From: Clostridia bacterium
Lineage (GTDB): Bacteria > Bacillota > Clostridia > Christensenellales > Christensenellaceae
Direction of reading: 5' to 3'
DNA length: 64,000 nucleotides
NCBI GenBank assembly: GCA_017439085.1
Contig: JAFRTU010000007.1
Coordinates: 62,001-126,000, forward strand
In this document: piece by piece, positions 25,648 through 35,765 of the stretch
Layout of the letters: every line of letters starts with the position of its first letter
Position numbering within the stretch: the first letter of the stretch is position 1
Program-made: the position numbers and the translations under genes
The notes under the pieces: generated by a model
What the model saw: only the letters and a program-made list of their open reading frames with translations
What the model was told of the DNA's origin: nothing
The model's database searches: none

Positions 25648-26921
25648 AAGCAGCATACTGCACTCTCGGATGCAAGGTGAACAAATACGAGACCGACGCC
25701 ATGACTGAGATACTGGAAGGCGCCGGCTATGTTACCGTGCCCTTTGAAGAGAAAGCAGACGTTTACGTCATTAATACATGCACCGTGACCCAGGTCGCCG
25801 ACAGGAAATCCCGTCAGATGATCTCAAGGGCCAGAAGAGAAGGTGGAAAGGTCATAGTCTGCGGATGCATGCCCCAGGCAGGTAATGCCGAAGAGATCTT
25901 CGCTCTCGGTGCCGATGCCGTGATAGGCACTGATGGAAGGAAGGACATACTCTCCATAACGGAGAGGATACTTAAAGGAGAGACGGGCATAAACATGCTC
26001 CACAGGCTCTCCTTCGATACCAGTTACGAGGAGCTTTCCGTCTCAAGAGTCCACGAGAGGACCAGGGCCAACATTAAGATATGCGACGGCTGCAACATGT
26101 TCTGCAGCTACTGCATAATCCCTTATGCTAGAGGGCCCGTGAGATCGAGGACGATGGATTCGGTACTTAAAGAGATAGAGGAGATAAGTGATAAGGGTAC
26201 TAAGGAGATCATCCTTACGGGCATCCATGTGGCATCTTACGGGATAGACCTCGGAAAGGAAAGGCTCATAGACCTGCTGGAGAGGATAGAGGACATAAGG
26301 GGAGTAAAGAGGATACGCTTAAGCTCCGTGGAACCGTCACTTCTGAGCGAGGATTTCTCAAGAAGAGCCTCAGCCCTAAGTAAGCTGTGTCCCCATTTCC
26401 ATGTATCCCTCCAGAGCGGTTCCGATACAGTCTTAAAAAGGATGAACAGGAGATATACTTCTTCTGAATATGAGGGATATATCGATAATGTGAGGAAGTA
26501 TTTCGACAGACCTGCCATAACGACAGACATCATCGCCGGCTTTCAGGGCGAGACAGAAGGGGAATTCGAAGAGACCCTTGCCTTTGCGGAAAAGATAGGC
26601 TTTTCAAGGATACATGCCTTCCCGTATTCAAAGAGGAAAGGCACCAAAGCCATGGAGCTTAAAGGAGATATAAGAAACTCCGTAAAGAAAGAAAGAGTCA
26701 GAAGACTTATAGAACTCGGAGAAGCTTTACGGGAGAGATACGCAAGATCCCTCATTGGCAGCGTGAACAGAGTGCTTCTCGAGACGGAGCACGGGGACGG
26801 AACTGCCGACGGATACATAGAGAGATATCTGGAGACTTCTGTAAAAGGAAGCTCCGGTGATATAAAAGAAGTGATCGTAAAGGATTACAAAGACGACAGG
26901 CTCATATGTGAAGAGCTGTAA
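25644..26921 (+). CDS. mtaB: tRNA t6A37 methylthiotransferase MtaB
   Basis: Radical SAM methylthiotransferase that turns t6A into ms2t6A at position 37 of tRNA, 425 residues. The amino-terminal UPF0004 domain shows CTLGCKVNKYET, INTCTVT and VCGCMPQ (three cluster Cys). The radical SAM motif CNMFCSYC is near residue 150, followed by IPYARGPVRSR, and a TRAM-like tail from about 365. The CTVTQVADRKSRQ context favours MtaB over MiaB. The ATG overlaps the prmA stop by 4 bases. Confidence 0.94.
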   Translation: MKAAYCTLGCKVNKYETDAMTEILEGAGYVTVPFEEKADVYVINTCTVTQVADRKSRQMISRARREGGKVIVCGCMPQAGNAEEIFALGADAVIGTDGRKDILSITERILKGETGINMLHRLSFDTSYEELSVSRVHERTRANIKICDGCNMFCSYCIIPYARGPVRSRTMDSVLKEIEEISDKGTKEIILTGIHVASYGIDLGKERLIDLLERIEDIRGVKRIRLSSVEPSLLSEDFSRRASALSKLCPHFHVSLQSGSDTVLKRMNRRYTSSEYEGYIDNVRKYFDRPAITTDIIAGFQGETEGEFEETLAFAEKIGFSRIHAFPYSKRKGTKAMELKGDIRNSVKKERVRRLIELGEALRERYARSLIGSVNRVLLETEHGDGTADGYIERYLETSVKGSSGDIKEVIVKDYKDDRLICEEL

Positions 26922-26935
26922 GAAAGGAGAACGGT

Positions 26936-27280
26936 ATGGAGAACTGTCTGTTCTGCAGGATAGTAAGGGGAGAGATCCCTTCAACAAAAGTATTCGAAGA
27001 TGATCAGATCCTTGCTTTCAAGGACATAGAGCCTCAGGCACCCGTACATGTGCTAGTGGTACCGAAGAAGCACTATGACTCCATTATGCAGCTGAAGGCT
27101 GAAGACGGAGCACTTCTTGCCCATGTGTTCGAAGTGATACAGTACGTCGCCAACGAATTCGACATCGCCGAGAAGGGCTTCAGGGTCGTAGTTAACACAG
27201 GAAAGGAAGGCGGTCAGAGCGTAGACCACGTCCACTTCCATGTACTTGGCGGCAGGAGCATGGAATGGCCTCCAGGCTGA
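26936..27280 (+). CDS. HIT family protein (HinT-like)
   Basis: Histidine-triad nucleotide hydrolase of 114 residues, a normal size. Visible: the amino-terminal CLFCRIVRGEIPS, which contains a Cys pair often found in bacterial HinT proteins, and the triad HVHFHVLGG near the carboxy end, ending MEWPPG. HinT enzymes cleave nucleoside phosphoramidates such as aminoacyl-AMP, which suits its place behind tRNA modification genes. AGAAAGGAG ribosome site ahead of the ATG. Confidence 0.93.
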   Translation: MENCLFCRIVRGEIPSTKVFEDDQILAFKDIEPQAPVHVLVVPKKHYDSIMQLKAEDGALLAHVFEVIQYVANEFDIAEKGFRVVVNTGKEGGQSVDHVHFHVLGGRSMEWPPG

Positions 27281-27286
27281 TAAGAG

Positions 27287-27919
27287 ATGTGCTACAGATA
27301 CTATTTCAGCAGAGACGAGATAAGACTGAGAGCCTACTACTACACGGCTGCTTCCTCAAAGCTTGCTGAACTGTTCAGAGAGACCGGAAAGGAGCTCAAG
27401 AACTCAGGCGAGATACTCCCAATGGATACCGCTCCCGTGCTTGCTGTGGACAGAAACGGCGTGGAGCGCTGTTTTCCCATGAGATTCGGTTATCTTATGG
27501 ACAAGGGAAAACCAGTGCTGAATTCGAGAAGCGAGACTGCAATGACAAAACCGATGTTCAGGGAATCGTGGCTCATTAGGAGATGCGCCGTTCCATGTAC
27601 GGGCTACATCGAGTGGGACCATTATACGGACTCCAGAGGCAAACTGAGGACAGGGGACAAGCACCTTATAACTTCCCCGGACGAGGAGATCACGTTCCTT
27701 CTAGGGCTCTACAGAATGGAGGAGGGTCTTCCGTGCTTCACGGTCCTTACAGAGGCTCCTTCAAAGGACATAGTGCAAATACACGACAGGATGCCTGTGA
27801 TACTTCCCGAAAAACACATATCCGAATGGCTTGACAGGAACAATGATCCGTCCGAGATAATAAGGAACGCAGTGACCTCCCACAGGGTGGGACTCTTTTC
27901 CGAGACAGCTGCAATATGA
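27287..27919 (+). CDS. SOS response-associated peptidase (SRAP/YedK family)
   Basis: HMCES/YedK-type protein of 210 residues, which shields abasic sites in single-stranded DNA by a covalent link through its amino-terminal Cys. The protein begins MCYRYYFS, so Cys 2 is exposed after Met removal. The active-site Asn is in LNSRSETA and the Glu in CTGYIEWDHY; the His is in QIHDRMPVIL. It is 6 bases after the HIT gene and may share its transcript. Confidence 0.92.
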   Translation: MCYRYYFSRDEIRLRAYYYTAASSKLAELFRETGKELKNSGEILPMDTAPVLAVDRNGVERCFPMRFGYLMDKGKPVLNSRSETAMTKPMFRESWLIRRCAVPCTGYIEWDHYTDSRGKLRTGDKHLITSPDEEITFLLGLYRMEEGLPCFTVLTEAPSKDIVQIHDRMPVILPEKHISEWLDRNNDPSEIIRNAVTSHRVGLFSETAAI

Positions 27920-27935
27920 CGTCGGGAAATTGATG

Positions 27936-27964
27936 TTGACTTTTATAATCCGGCTTTGTATAAT
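27936..27964 (+). promoter_or_regulatory. Sigma-A type promoter of rpsU
   Basis: TTGACT and TATAAT with a 17-base spacer, about 64 bases before the rpsU start. The leader contains an inverted repeat GTTAAAA / TTTTAAC (27972-27997). Confidence 0.85.
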
Positions 27965-28027
27965 TTTCTAGGTTAAAAGCTTGATTACGATTTTAACGAA
28001 TCTCTAAACAGAGAGGGGTGAAAATAG

Positions 28028-28201
28028 ATGTCTGAAGTACGCGTTGGCGAAAACGAAACCTTGGAGAGTGCTCTTAGAAGATTTAAGAGAAAATGCGCTC
28101 GTGCCGGTGTCCTGGCCGAGATCAGAAAGCGTGAGCACTACGAGAAGCCCAGTGTTAAGAGAAAGAAGAAAGCTGAGGCTGCAAGAAAGAGAAAACACTA
28201 A
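28028..28201 (+). CDS. rpsU: 30S ribosomal protein S21
   Basis: Short gene coding for 57 residues, the usual S21 size. It starts [20 protein letters not shown], with the typical [24 protein letters not shown] and a basic carboxy end [17 protein letters not shown] is 9 bases before the ATG. It has its own strong promoter and terminator. Confidence 0.96.
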   Translation: MSEVRVGENETLESALRRFKRKCARAGVLAEIRKREHYEKPSVKRKKKAEAARKRKH

Positions 28202-28210
28202 GCAACCTGA

Positions 28211-28242
28211 AATAATGAAGACTCCGCTCTTCATTATTTTTT
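28211..28242 (+). terminator. Rho-independent terminator after rpsU
   Basis: Perfect 10-bp stem AATAATGAAG / CTTCATTATT with an 8-base loop and a run of six T. Confidence 0.88.
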
Positions 28243-28279
28243 ATCCTGAGAATACTGTGATATCCATGGAAAGGAGAGA

Positions 28280-29155
28280 ATGCTCGTGAAAGGCAACAGG
28301 AACGATCTGAACTGGTACCCGGGTCATATGACAAGAACGAAAAGGGACCTTCAGGACAAGCTGAACAAGATAGAGATGGTCATAGAAGTACTGGACGCAA
28401 GGGCTCCTCTCATGACCAGGAACCCGGAGTTCGAGGATCTGTTCAGATCCAAGAGAAGGATGATCATACTCAATAAATCCGACCTTGCAAATCCCCAGAT
28501 CACCAGGGAATGGATCAGGTATTTCCAGAGCATGGATATCTTCACGATCACATATTCGGCTAAACTGAACGCCAATTCCAAGGAGATAATCCGTTCCATG
28601 GAGAAGGCCTGTGAACCCATACGCGCAAAATATCTTGAGAAAGGAATCAACAAGACCGTAAGAGCACTCATCTGCGGCATACCGAACGTCGGAAAGAGCG
28701 CAATCTTAAACAGGATCTGCGGACAGAGAAGACTTAAGGAAGGAGATACCCCGGGTCTCACGAGAGGATTAAACTGGGTAAAGCTCTCCGAATATCTAGA
28801 ATGCATGGATTCACCGGGGCTCCTCTGGCCTAGATTTGAAGACAGAAGGACAGGAGAAGTGATAGCGCTCCTAGGAAGCATAAACAGGGACATCATAGAC
28901 AACGAAGACCTTGCTTTTACCCTTATAGATCTGCTCAGGGATACCGCCCCAGATCTTCTGACCAACAGATATAAGCTCACTGATCTCGACAAGCCCGGCT
29001 ACGAGCTCGTTGAAGACATCTGCCGCAAGAGGGGATTCCTTAGAAAAGGCGGAGAATGCGATACCGACAGATGCAACAGGATGCTCCTCGAGGAATTCAG
29101 GACCGGAAAGATGGGTACAATAAGTCTCGAAAGGCCGGTAAGGGAAGATGAGTGA
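28280..29155 (+). CDS. rbgA: Ribosome biogenesis GTPase RbgA (YlqF)
   Basis: Circularly permuted GTPase of 291 residues that acts late in 50S subunit assembly. The motif order is permuted as expected: G4 LNKSDLA (about 63-69), G5-like YSAKLNANS, G1 GIPNVGKSAILNR (about 134), G2 TPGLTRG, G3 DSPGLL (about 174). The opening NWYPGHMTRTKRDL is characteristic, and a helical RNA-binding tail follows from about residue 205. AAAGGAG precedes the ATG. It overlaps rnhB by 8 bases, the same pairing as in Bacillus subtilis. Confidence 0.95.
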   Translation: MLVKGNRNDLNWYPGHMTRTKRDLQDKLNKIEMVIEVLDARAPLMTRNPEFEDLFRSKRRMIILNKSDLANPQITREWIRYFQSMDIFTITYSAKLNANSKEIIRSMEKACEPIRAKYLEKGINKTVRALICGIPNVGKSAILNRICGQRRLKEGDTPGLTRGLNWVKLSEYLECMDSPGLLWPRFEDRRTGEVIALLGSINRDIIDNEDLAFTLIDLLRDTAPDLLTNRYKLTDLDKPGYELVEDICRKRGFLRKGGECDTDRCNRMLLEEFRTGKMGTISLERPVREDE

Positions 29156-29744
29156 GAGTTTCTATTCCTATGAACTGAAGTACAGTAAGCTCGGTATCCC
29201 CGTAGCCGGAGCAGACGAAGTCGGAAGAGGGCCTCTCGCAGGACCTGTAGTGGCAGGCGCCATAATCATGAGGAACGACTTCTTCGTTCCCGGGATAGAT
29301 GATTCCAAGAAGCTCACCGAGAAGAAGAGAGAGGCTCTATATGATACGATCATGGAGAATGCTCTTTCATTCGGCATAGGTGTAGTGGGTCCCGAAGTCA
29401 TAGATGAGATAGGAATACTTAACGCCACGAGAAGGGCTTTCGAGGAGGCGATCTCTAAGCTCAAAAAGCCCTACGTACTGTATACCGACTATATTACCGG
29501 GCTCTCAAAGGGCATCGAATATACTCCTCTTGTGAAGGGGGATGCAACGGTATATACCATCGCAGCCGCTTCCATAATGGCTAAGGTATACAGGGACAGA
29601 CTCATGGCGGAATATGATGAGATATATCACGGATACGATTTTAAAAAGCATAAGGGATACGGAACTAAGGCCCACTATGAGGCCATAAGGGAGCTCGGTC
29701 CTTCACCTATACACAGAAGGTCCTTCCTTAAGGTCATACATTGA
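29148..29744 (+). CDS. rnhB: Ribonuclease HII
   Basis: Type 2 RNase H of 198 residues that removes ribonucleotides and RNA from RNA-DNA hybrids. The catalytic ADEVGRGPLAGPVVAGA gives Asp and Glu near residues 20-21, a later Asp is in VLYTDYITG, and the tail HKGYGTKAHYEAIRELGPSPIHRRSF is the family signature. Translationally coupled to rbgA. Confidence 0.95.
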   Translation: MSESFYSYELKYSKLGIPVAGADEVGRGPLAGPVVAGAIIMRNDFFVPGIDDSKKLTEKKREALYDTIMENALSFGIGVVGPEVIDEIGILNATRRAFEEAISKLKKPYVLYTDYITGLSKGIEYTPLVKGDATVYTIAAASIMAKVYRDRLMAEYDEIYHGYDFKKHKGYGTKAHYEAIRELGPSPIHRRSFLKVIH

Positions 29745-29757
29745 AAAGAGGTGCTGT

Positions 29758-30186
29758 ATGAACACTGAGATCATCTACAACGAGACGGATACGTTTACCG
29801 AAAGCTTCAGGGAGAGGATAGAGGAACAGTTCTCCGAGCAGCTCAAAGAGAACGGCATCGAGAATAATTTCCTTCCGTTCAATATCGTCGCCTGTCATGA
29901 AGGTGAGAAGATAGGAGCAGTGTCCGGCTATAGGGTCTATCAGGAGATATATGTGGATGAGCTCATCGTATTCAAAGAATACAGGGGAAGAGGGATAGGC
30001 AGAAGACTCATGGAGCTCGTAGAGGAAAAGTTCAGGGAAGAGGATCTTGACAACATCAACCTCGTGACCAATGAATTTCAGGCTGTCGGTTTCTATGAGA
30101 AGATCGGTTTTCATGAGGAATATGTAAGAGTCAACAGATACGATCACCGCCTGAATAAGCACTATATGGTGAAATACCTGAGATGA
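29758..30186 (+). CDS. GNAT family N-acetyltransferase
   Basis: Acetyltransferase fold protein of 142 residues. The acetyl-CoA loop motif is YRGRGIGRRLMELVEEKF (about residues 80-97), preceded by the beta-4 strand IYVDELIVFKE, with VTNEFQAVGFYEKIGF after it. The acceptor substrate cannot be told. AAGAGG lies before the ATG; it is 13 bases after rnhB, so it probably belongs to the rbgA-rnhB transcript. Confidence 0.9.
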   Translation: MNTEIIYNETDTFTESFRERIEEQFSEQLKENGIENNFLPFNIVACHEGEKIGAVSGYRVYQEIYVDELIVFKEYRGRGIGRRLMELVEEKFREEDLDNINLVTNEFQAVGFYEKIGFHEEYVRVNRYDHRLNKHYMVKYLR

Positions 30187-30204
30187 TAAGGACCGATTTC
30201 TTAC

Positions 30205-30228
30205 GGCATGAGTATTCATGCCTTTTTT
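30205..30228 (+). terminator. Rho-independent terminator
   Basis: GGCATGA / TCATGCC with a 4-base loop and six T; it closes the rbgA-rnhB-GNAT transcript. Confidence 0.88.
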
Positions 30229-30356
30229 ATTTTCCGTTCATATGAGGTTTCTTGTATTTCAGAAATAATATAAGTATAATTTTGCATGATTTTCTATTTT
30301 GTGCTTATATATAAAATATGAACCAAAAGAATTTTGAAGGAGAACCAAAGGTCTAA

Positions 30357-32504
30357 ATGGCAACTGAAGCTAAGAAAAAAGAGAACGGCGGAGCGAAATA
30401 CAAGTATCTCGTGATAGTCGAGTCGCCCGCAAAGGCGAAGACGATCGAGAAGTTTCTCGGCAAGGATTATCACGTCATTGCATCAAACGGACATCTGATA
30501 GATCTGCCCAAAAGCAAGATCGGTATAGACATAGAGAACAATTTCGAACCCGAATACATAGTCATAAGAGGAAAGACCTCACTTCTTAATGAATTGAAAA
30601 AAGAAGCTAAGGCCTCGAGCAAGGTATATATCGCGACGGACCCTGACCGTGAGGGAGAGGCAATAAGCTGGCATATCGCGAACGCTCTTTCGAATCCTAA
30701 GGAAGACGTTTTCAGGATAGAGTTCAACGAGATCACGAAGAATGCCGTCACGAATGCCATAAAGAACCCGAGGGAAGTGGATCAGGACAGAGTCGATGCC
30801 CAGCAGGCAAGAAGAGTCCTGGACAGACTCGTCGGTTACGAGATCTCTCCGCTCCTCTGGAGAAAAGTGAAAAAAGGCCTCAGTGCAGGAAGAGTACAGT
30901 CTGCTACCGTGAAGCTCGTAGTGGACAGGGAAAGGGAGATAAGGGCTTTCAAGCCTGAGGAATACTGGACCATAAAGGCATCTCTTACCGATAAGGAAGG
31001 AAATAACCCCTTCAATTCCATGTTCTACGGCAAAGGTTCCAAGAAGATCGTTCCGAAGAGCGAGGAAGAAGTAAAGGAGATCATATCTGCTCTCGATAAG
31101 GAGAACTATGTGATCACTTCAAGAAAGGAGAGCCTCCGCTACAAGAGGGCATTCGCTCCTTTCACGACGAGCACCCTCCAGCAGGACGCTTCAAGAAAGC
31201 TCAATTTCACGACCAAGCGCACCATGATGGTCGCACAAACACTCTATGAAGGAGTTAAGGTGAACCAGAAGGGCGATGTTGCAGGCCTCATAACATACAT
31301 GAGGACCGACTCTACAAGGCTCTCCGAGGAAGCAAGGAACGCCGCAAAGGAGTACATACTCAAAAACTTCGGCGAGAAGTATTACCCGCAGAAGCCCAAC
31401 ATATATTCAGGAAACAGGAACGCCCAGGACGCTCACGAAGCCATAAGACCGACTTACGTAAACTATACTCCTGAGAGCGTAAAACCGTTCCTCACGAGCG
31501 AGCAGTACAGGCTCTACAACCTTATTTATACGAGATTCATGGCGAGCCAGATGGCTCCTGCAGCCTATGACACCATGAACTATGTGATAGACAACAATGG
31601 CTATTCCTTCAGATCTTCATTCTCAAAGGTGAAGTTCCCGGGATTCATGGCCGTATACAAGGTACAGGACGAGGAAGAGGATGAGGAAGTCAACAACTCC
31701 ATGCCTCCGATGAAGGAAGGAGACGTCTGCATAGAGAAGCAGCTTGACCCGAAACAGAACTTCACGAGCCCGCCTCAGAGATATACGGAAGCCTCTCTCG
31801 TCAAGACCCTTGAAGAGCTCGGCATAGGAAGACCTTCCACATATGCCACGACTATAAGTACGATCCAGGACAGGAAATATGTCGCAAAGGAGAAGAAGTT
31901 CATAGTTCCGACCGACATAGGCGAGATAGTGAACGACCTTCTTGAGGACAGTTTCCCAGATATAGTGAGTTCCGAGTTCACCGCACATATGGAGAGCGAG
32001 CTCGACACGATAGAAACAGACGGCAAGGACTGGCATTCCGTCATCAGGGAGTTCTACGGCCCGTTCGAAAAGGAACTGAAGAAAGCTTCTAGCGAGATAG
32101 AGCATGTAAAGTTTCCCGACAGGCCTTCGGGAGAAAAATGCGAACTCTGCGGCGGGGACATGATGATAAAGATGGGACGCTACGGAGAGTTCCTCGGCTG
32201 CTCTAACTATCCTGCCTGCAGGAACACCAGACAGATCACAAAACAGATCGACACCCCGTGCCCGAAGTGCGGAGGAAAGCTCGTACAGAAGTCCTCCAGG
32301 AAGGGAGCCCAGTTCTACGGATGCTCCAACTATCCCGAATGCGATTTCGTCTCATGGGATCTTCCTCTGAAGGAGAACTGCAAGGAGTGCGGAAGCTATA
32401 TGGTGCTCAAACATTTCAGGGGCAGATCCTACAAGAAGTGCTCCAATCCGGAATGCGTCACGAACCAGAGAAGATCCAAGACCCAGAAGGAAAATGAAGA
32501 CTGA
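30357..32504 (+). CDS. topA: DNA topoisomerase I
   Basis: Type IA topoisomerase of 715 residues that relaxes negative supercoils. The Toprim domain shows VIVESPAKAKTIEKFLG (about 20-36) and TDPDREGEAISWHIA (about 91-105); the active-site Tyr is in ITYMRTDSTRLS near residue 314. The tail has three four-Cys zinc ribbons, about 597-622, 641-664 and 674-695 (CELCGG, CPKCGG, CKECGS starts). An extra basic lead of about 15 residues precedes the fold. It overlaps trmFO by 11 bases, the gene order known from Bacillus. Confidence 0.96.
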   Translation: MATEAKKKENGGAKYKYLVIVESPAKAKTIEKFLGKDYHVIASNGHLIDLPKSKIGIDIENNFEPEYIVIRGKTSLLNELKKEAKASSKVYIATDPDREGEAISWHIANALSNPKEDVFRIEFNEITKNAVTNAIKNPREVDQDRVDAQQARRVLDRLVGYEISPLLWRKVKKGLSAGRVQSATVKLVVDREREIRAFKPEEYWTIKASLTDKEGNNPFNSMFYGKGSKKIVPKSEEEVKEIISALDKENYVITSRKESLRYKRAFAPFTTSTLQQDASRKLNFTTKRTMMVAQTLYEGVKVNQKGDVAGLITYMRTDSTRLSEEARNAAKEYILKNFGEKYYPQKPNIYSGNRNAQDAHEAIRPTYVNYTPESVKPFLTSEQYRLYNLIYTRFMASQMAPAAYDTMNYVIDNNGYSFRSSFSKVKFPGFMAVYKVQDEEEDEEVNNSMPPMKEGDVCIEKQLDPKQNFTSPPQRYTEASLVKTLEELGIGRPSTYATTISTIQDRKYVAKEKKFIVPTDIGEIVNDLLEDSFPDIVSSEFTAHMESELDTIETDGKDWHSVIREFYGPFEKELKKASSEIEHVKFPDRPSGEKCELCGGDMMIKMGRYGEFLGCSNYPACRNTRQITKQIDTPCPKCGGKLVQKSSRKGAQFYGCSNYPECDFVSWDLPLKENCKECGSYMVLKHFRGRSYKKCSNPECVTNQRRSKTQKENED

Positions 32505-33813
32505 TCACATAAACGTAATAGGTGCCGGACTGGCAGGCTGTGAAGCGGCCTATCAGCTGGCAAAGAGAGGTATAAAGGTCCATTTATACGAGATGAAGCC
32601 GGAAAAGAAAAGTCCGGCTCATTCATATGACGGATTTGCGGAGCTCGTATGCTCCAATTCCTTAAGAGCCAGAAACATCGAGAACGCAGTCGGTCTTCTG
32701 AAGGAGGAGATGCGTCTTCTTGATTCGCTTATCATGAAGGCTGCGGACGCCACTGAGGTACCTGCAGGCGGAGCACTTGCTGTAAACAGATATGAGTTCT
32801 CCGACTATATCACTGAAGCGATAAAAAACGACCCCAACATAACCGTGATATATAAGGAGATCACCGATCTCTCGGAGCTGGAAGGCATCACGATAGTTGC
32901 GACCGGTCCTCTCACGAGCGACGGTCTCTTCAAGGACATTTCGTCTAGGATAAGCGAAGGGTATCTCCATTTCTTCGATGCCGCTGCACCGATAGTCACA
33001 GGAGAGAGCATAGACTTCTCAAAAGTGTATATGGGAAGCAGATATGACAAGGGTGACGATGACTATATCAACTGTCCAATGACAAGAAGGCAATTCGATA
33101 CCTTCTACAGGGCACTCGTTACAGCTGAATGTGCCGAAGTAAAGGATTTTGAGAAGCACGGAGTCTTCGAGGGGTGCATGCCCGTCGAAGTCATGGCGAA
33201 AAGGGGATATGAGACACTTCTCTACGGACCCTGCAAGCCGGTGGGGCTCGAGTTTGAAGACGGAACAAGGCCTTTTGCCGTAGTCCAGTTGAGAAAGGAA
33301 GACGACGAGGGACGTACATATAACATAGTGGGCTTCCAGACCCATCTCAAGTTCCCTGAACAGAAGAGGGTCTTCAGACTTATTCCCGGCCTTGAGAATG
33401 CAGAGTTCACGAGGCTAGGAGTCATGCACAGGAATACCTACATCAATTCTCCGAAACTTCTCGACCGTTTCTACAGACTCAAAGAGAACGACGAGGTGTA
33501 TTTTGCAGGACAGATCACCGGTGTCGAGGGATATGTGGAATCCACAGCATCGGGACTCTATGCGGCGATCTCTGCTTACCAGCAGTTCAATGGAAAAGAA
33601 CCCGAGGTGCTCGGTAACGAGAGTGCCATAGGAGCCCTTGCAGCATATGTATCCGGAAGCAGATCCTTCAACTTCCAGCCGCAGAACATTAACTTCTCCA
33701 TAATGGCCGAGCCGGAGAAGAACTATCACAGCAAGAAGGAAAAGAGAGAACAGATAGTCGCCCATGCCCTTAAGGCCGTAAACGACTATATAGAACATAC
33801 AGAGGTGATATGA
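32494..33813 (+). CDS. trmFO: tRNA (uracil-54-C5)-methyltransferase, folate/FAD dependent
   Basis: Flavoenzyme of 439 residues that methylates U54 in the T loop of tRNA using methylene-tetrahydrofolate. The FAD motif is [19 protein letters not shown] at residues 4-22, followed by VHLYEMKP. The catalytic Cys is in [10 protein letters not shown] (about residue 53). Carboxy-terminal family blocks include [20 protein letters not shown] and the [15 protein letters not shown] flavin site. It lies between topA and hslV as in many Bacillota. Confidence 0.96.
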   Translation: MKTDHINVIGAGLAGCEAAYQLAKRGIKVHLYEMKPEKKSPAHSYDGFAELVCSNSLRARNIENAVGLLKEEMRLLDSLIMKAADATEVPAGGALAVNRYEFSDYITEAIKNDPNITVIYKEITDLSELEGITIVATGPLTSDGLFKDISSRISEGYLHFFDAAAPIVTGESIDFSKVYMGSRYDKGDDDYINCPMTRRQFDTFYRALVTAECAEVKDFEKHGVFEGCMPVEVMAKRGYETLLYGPCKPVGLEFEDGTRPFAVVQLRKEDDEGRTYNIVGFQTHLKFPEQKRVFRLIPGLENAEFTRLGVMHRNTYINSPKLLDRFYRLKENDEVYFAGQITGVEGYVESTASGLYAAISAYQQFNGKEPEVLGNESAIGALAAYVSGSRSFNFQPQNINFSIMAEPEKNYHSKKEKREQIVAHALKAVNDYIEHTEVI

Positions 33814-34349
33814 TGAGCGATTTTCGCGGAACTACCATAGTAGCCGTAAACAGGAACGGAAAGACAGCAGTAGCGGGAGACGGACAGGTCACTCTTGGAG
33901 AGACCACCGTGATGAAGCATACCGCCACGAAAGTCAGAAGGATATATAACGACAGCGTGGTCGTCGGCTTTGCAGGAAGCGTTGCCGATGCCTTTTCCCT
34001 TTGTGAGAGATTCGAGAAAAAACTCGAGGAATACTCCGGCAGTCTTGAGAGGGCAGCCGTAGAGCTCGCAAAGGAATGGAGAGGAGATCAGATACTCCGT
34101 AAGCTCGAGGCCCTTCTCATTGCTGCAGACAGGACTGGAATGCTTCTTGTTTCGGGCACCGGTGAAGTCATAAAGCCCGACGGGGGAGTTCTTGCCATAG
34201 GTTCAGGAGGGAACTATGCATATGCCGCAGCCACGGCCCTTATGGAGAACACTGAGCTCGATGCAAGGTCGATCGCAGAGAGATCCATAGAGATAGCCTC
34301 CAGGATCTGCGTATACACCAACAGCAACATCACCGTAATGGAGGTATGA
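33810..34349 (+). CDS. hslV: ATP-dependent protease proteolytic subunit HslV
   Basis: Threonine peptidase of the HslUV (ClpYQ) protease, 179 residues. The catalytic Thr lies in [14 protein letters not shown], i.e. at position 8 of the open frame, so six or seven residues must be removed to expose it. Other landmarks are [16 protein letters not shown] and [12 protein letters not shown]. Another ATG follows immediately (33813) and may be the real start. It overlaps the trmFO and hslU frames by 4 bases at each end, so the three are coupled. Confidence 0.95.
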   Translation: MMSDFRGTTIVAVNRNGKTAVAGDGQVTLGETTVMKHTATKVRRIYNDSVVVGFAGSVADAFSLCERFEKKLEEYSGSLERAAVELAKEWRGDQILRKLEALLIAADRTGMLLVSGTGEVIKPDGGVLAIGSGGNYAYAAATALMENTELDARSIAERSIEIASRICVYTNSNITVMEV

Positions 34350-35755
34350 ACATGAGCGAGCTCACACCAAAACAGGTAGTTGCCGAACTTGACAAGTACA
34401 TAATCGGGCAGGATGACGCCAAGAGGGAAGTCGCCATCGCCCTCAGGAACAGATACAGAAGGAGCCTGCTCCCGGAAGATCTTAAGGAAGAGGTCACTCC
34501 TAAGAACATCCTCATGATAGGACCTACAGGAGTGGGAAAGACCGAGATCGCAAGGCGAATGGCCAAAATAGTTGATGCTCCCTTCCTTAAGGTGGAAGCC
34601 ACCAAGTTTACAGAGGTGGGCTATGTCGGACGTGACGTGGATTCCATTGTCAAGGACCTCGTGGATGTATCGATAAGACTCGTAAAACAGCAGAGAAGGG
34701 AATCAGTAAAGGAAAAGGCAGAGAAGAACGCCGAAGAGGAGCTCCTTGATCTTCTCCTTCAGGATAAGAGCATATCAAAAAAGCAGAGAGATCAGAACTT
34801 CTTCAGTATGCTGTTCCAGAACCCTAACCAGCTGCCGAAGCCTGTAACAGAGACCGACGAAGAGAAACAGGAGAGGCTCTCCAGGCGGGAGCAGATGAGA
34901 CGTGACCTCAGAAACGGGCTTCTCGAGAATGAGATAATCGAGATAGAAGTGGAGGACAATTCCTCCGGTATCGGAATCGAGATCGCGGGCATCAGCCCTG
35001 ACATCAATATGGGAGACATGTTCCAGGGAATACTTCCCCAGAAGACGAAGACCAGAAAGGTGAGCGTTTCAGAGGGCAGGAAGATCCTTGAGAACCAGGA
35101 AGCAGACAAGCTCATAGACATGGACAGCGTAATCGATTCAGCCATCTACAGAGCCGAACAGTTCGGTATCGTGTTCATAGACGAGATAGACAAGATCGCA
35201 AGGAAGAACAAGGCTACAGGTCACGGACCCGACGTCTCAGGCGAAGGGGTGCAGAGAGATATACTCCCGCTCGTTGAAGGATGCAGCGTGAATACCAAGT
35301 ATGGTCCCGTAAAGACGGATTACATGCTCTTCATAGGAGCAGGAGCATTCAATGTCGCTTCCGTAGACGACCTCATACCGGAGCTGCAGGGACGTTTCCC
35401 GGTACATGTGAATCTGAATCCGCTGTCAAAGGAGGATCTCAAGCTGATACTCACAAAGCCGGAGAATTCCCTTATAAAACAGTATACTGCCCTTCTTTCA
35501 ATGGACGGGGTCAATATCTCCTTTACAGAAGATGCCCTTGAAGAGATAGCAGAGTACGCCGATATGGCGAACAGGAACGTCATAAATACCGGAGCCAGAA
35601 GACTCCATACCATAATTGAGAACGTGCTGGATGAGATATCCTTCCATGCGGGAGACGTAAATCCTCCCGTGGACGTCACCATAGACAGGGAATACGTGAA
35701 ACAGCATATAAAGGATGAACTTAAGGAGATCGATCTCAACAAGTTCATGATCTGA
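34346..35755 (+). CDS. hslU: ATP-dependent protease ATPase subunit HslU
   Basis: AAA+ unfoldase partner of HslV, 469 residues. Walker A is [13 protein letters not shown] (about 56-68), the pore motif GYVGRDVDS follows near residue 92, the intermediate domain covers about 110-245, Walker B is [11 protein letters not shown] near residue 275, and the carboxy end LNKFMI fits the HslV-activating tail. In Bacillus the order is topA-trmFO-codV-hslV-hslU-codY; here the recombinase codV and codY are missing from this place. Confidence 0.96.
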   Translation: MNMSELTPKQVVAELDKYIIGQDDAKREVAIALRNRYRRSLLPEDLKEEVTPKNILMIGPTGVGKTEIARRMAKIVDAPFLKVEATKFTEVGYVGRDVDSIVKDLVDVSIRLVKQQRRESVKEKAEKNAEEELLDLLLQDKSISKKQRDQNFFSMLFQNPNQLPKPVTETDEEKQERLSRREQMRRDLRNGLLENEIIEIEVEDNSSGIGIEIAGISPDINMGDMFQGILPQKTKTRKVSVSEGRKILENQEADKLIDMDSVIDSAIYRAEQFGIVFIDEIDKIARKNKATGHGPDVSGEGVQRDILPLVEGCSVNTKYGPVKTDYMLFIGAGAFNVASVDDLIPELQGRFPVHVNLNPLSKEDLKLILTKPENSLIKQYTALLSMDGVNISFTEDALEEIAEYADMANRNVINTGARRLHTIIENVLDEISFHAGDVNPPVDVTIDREYVKQHIKDELKEIDLNKFMI

Positions 35756-35765
35756 GGAGCATAAG

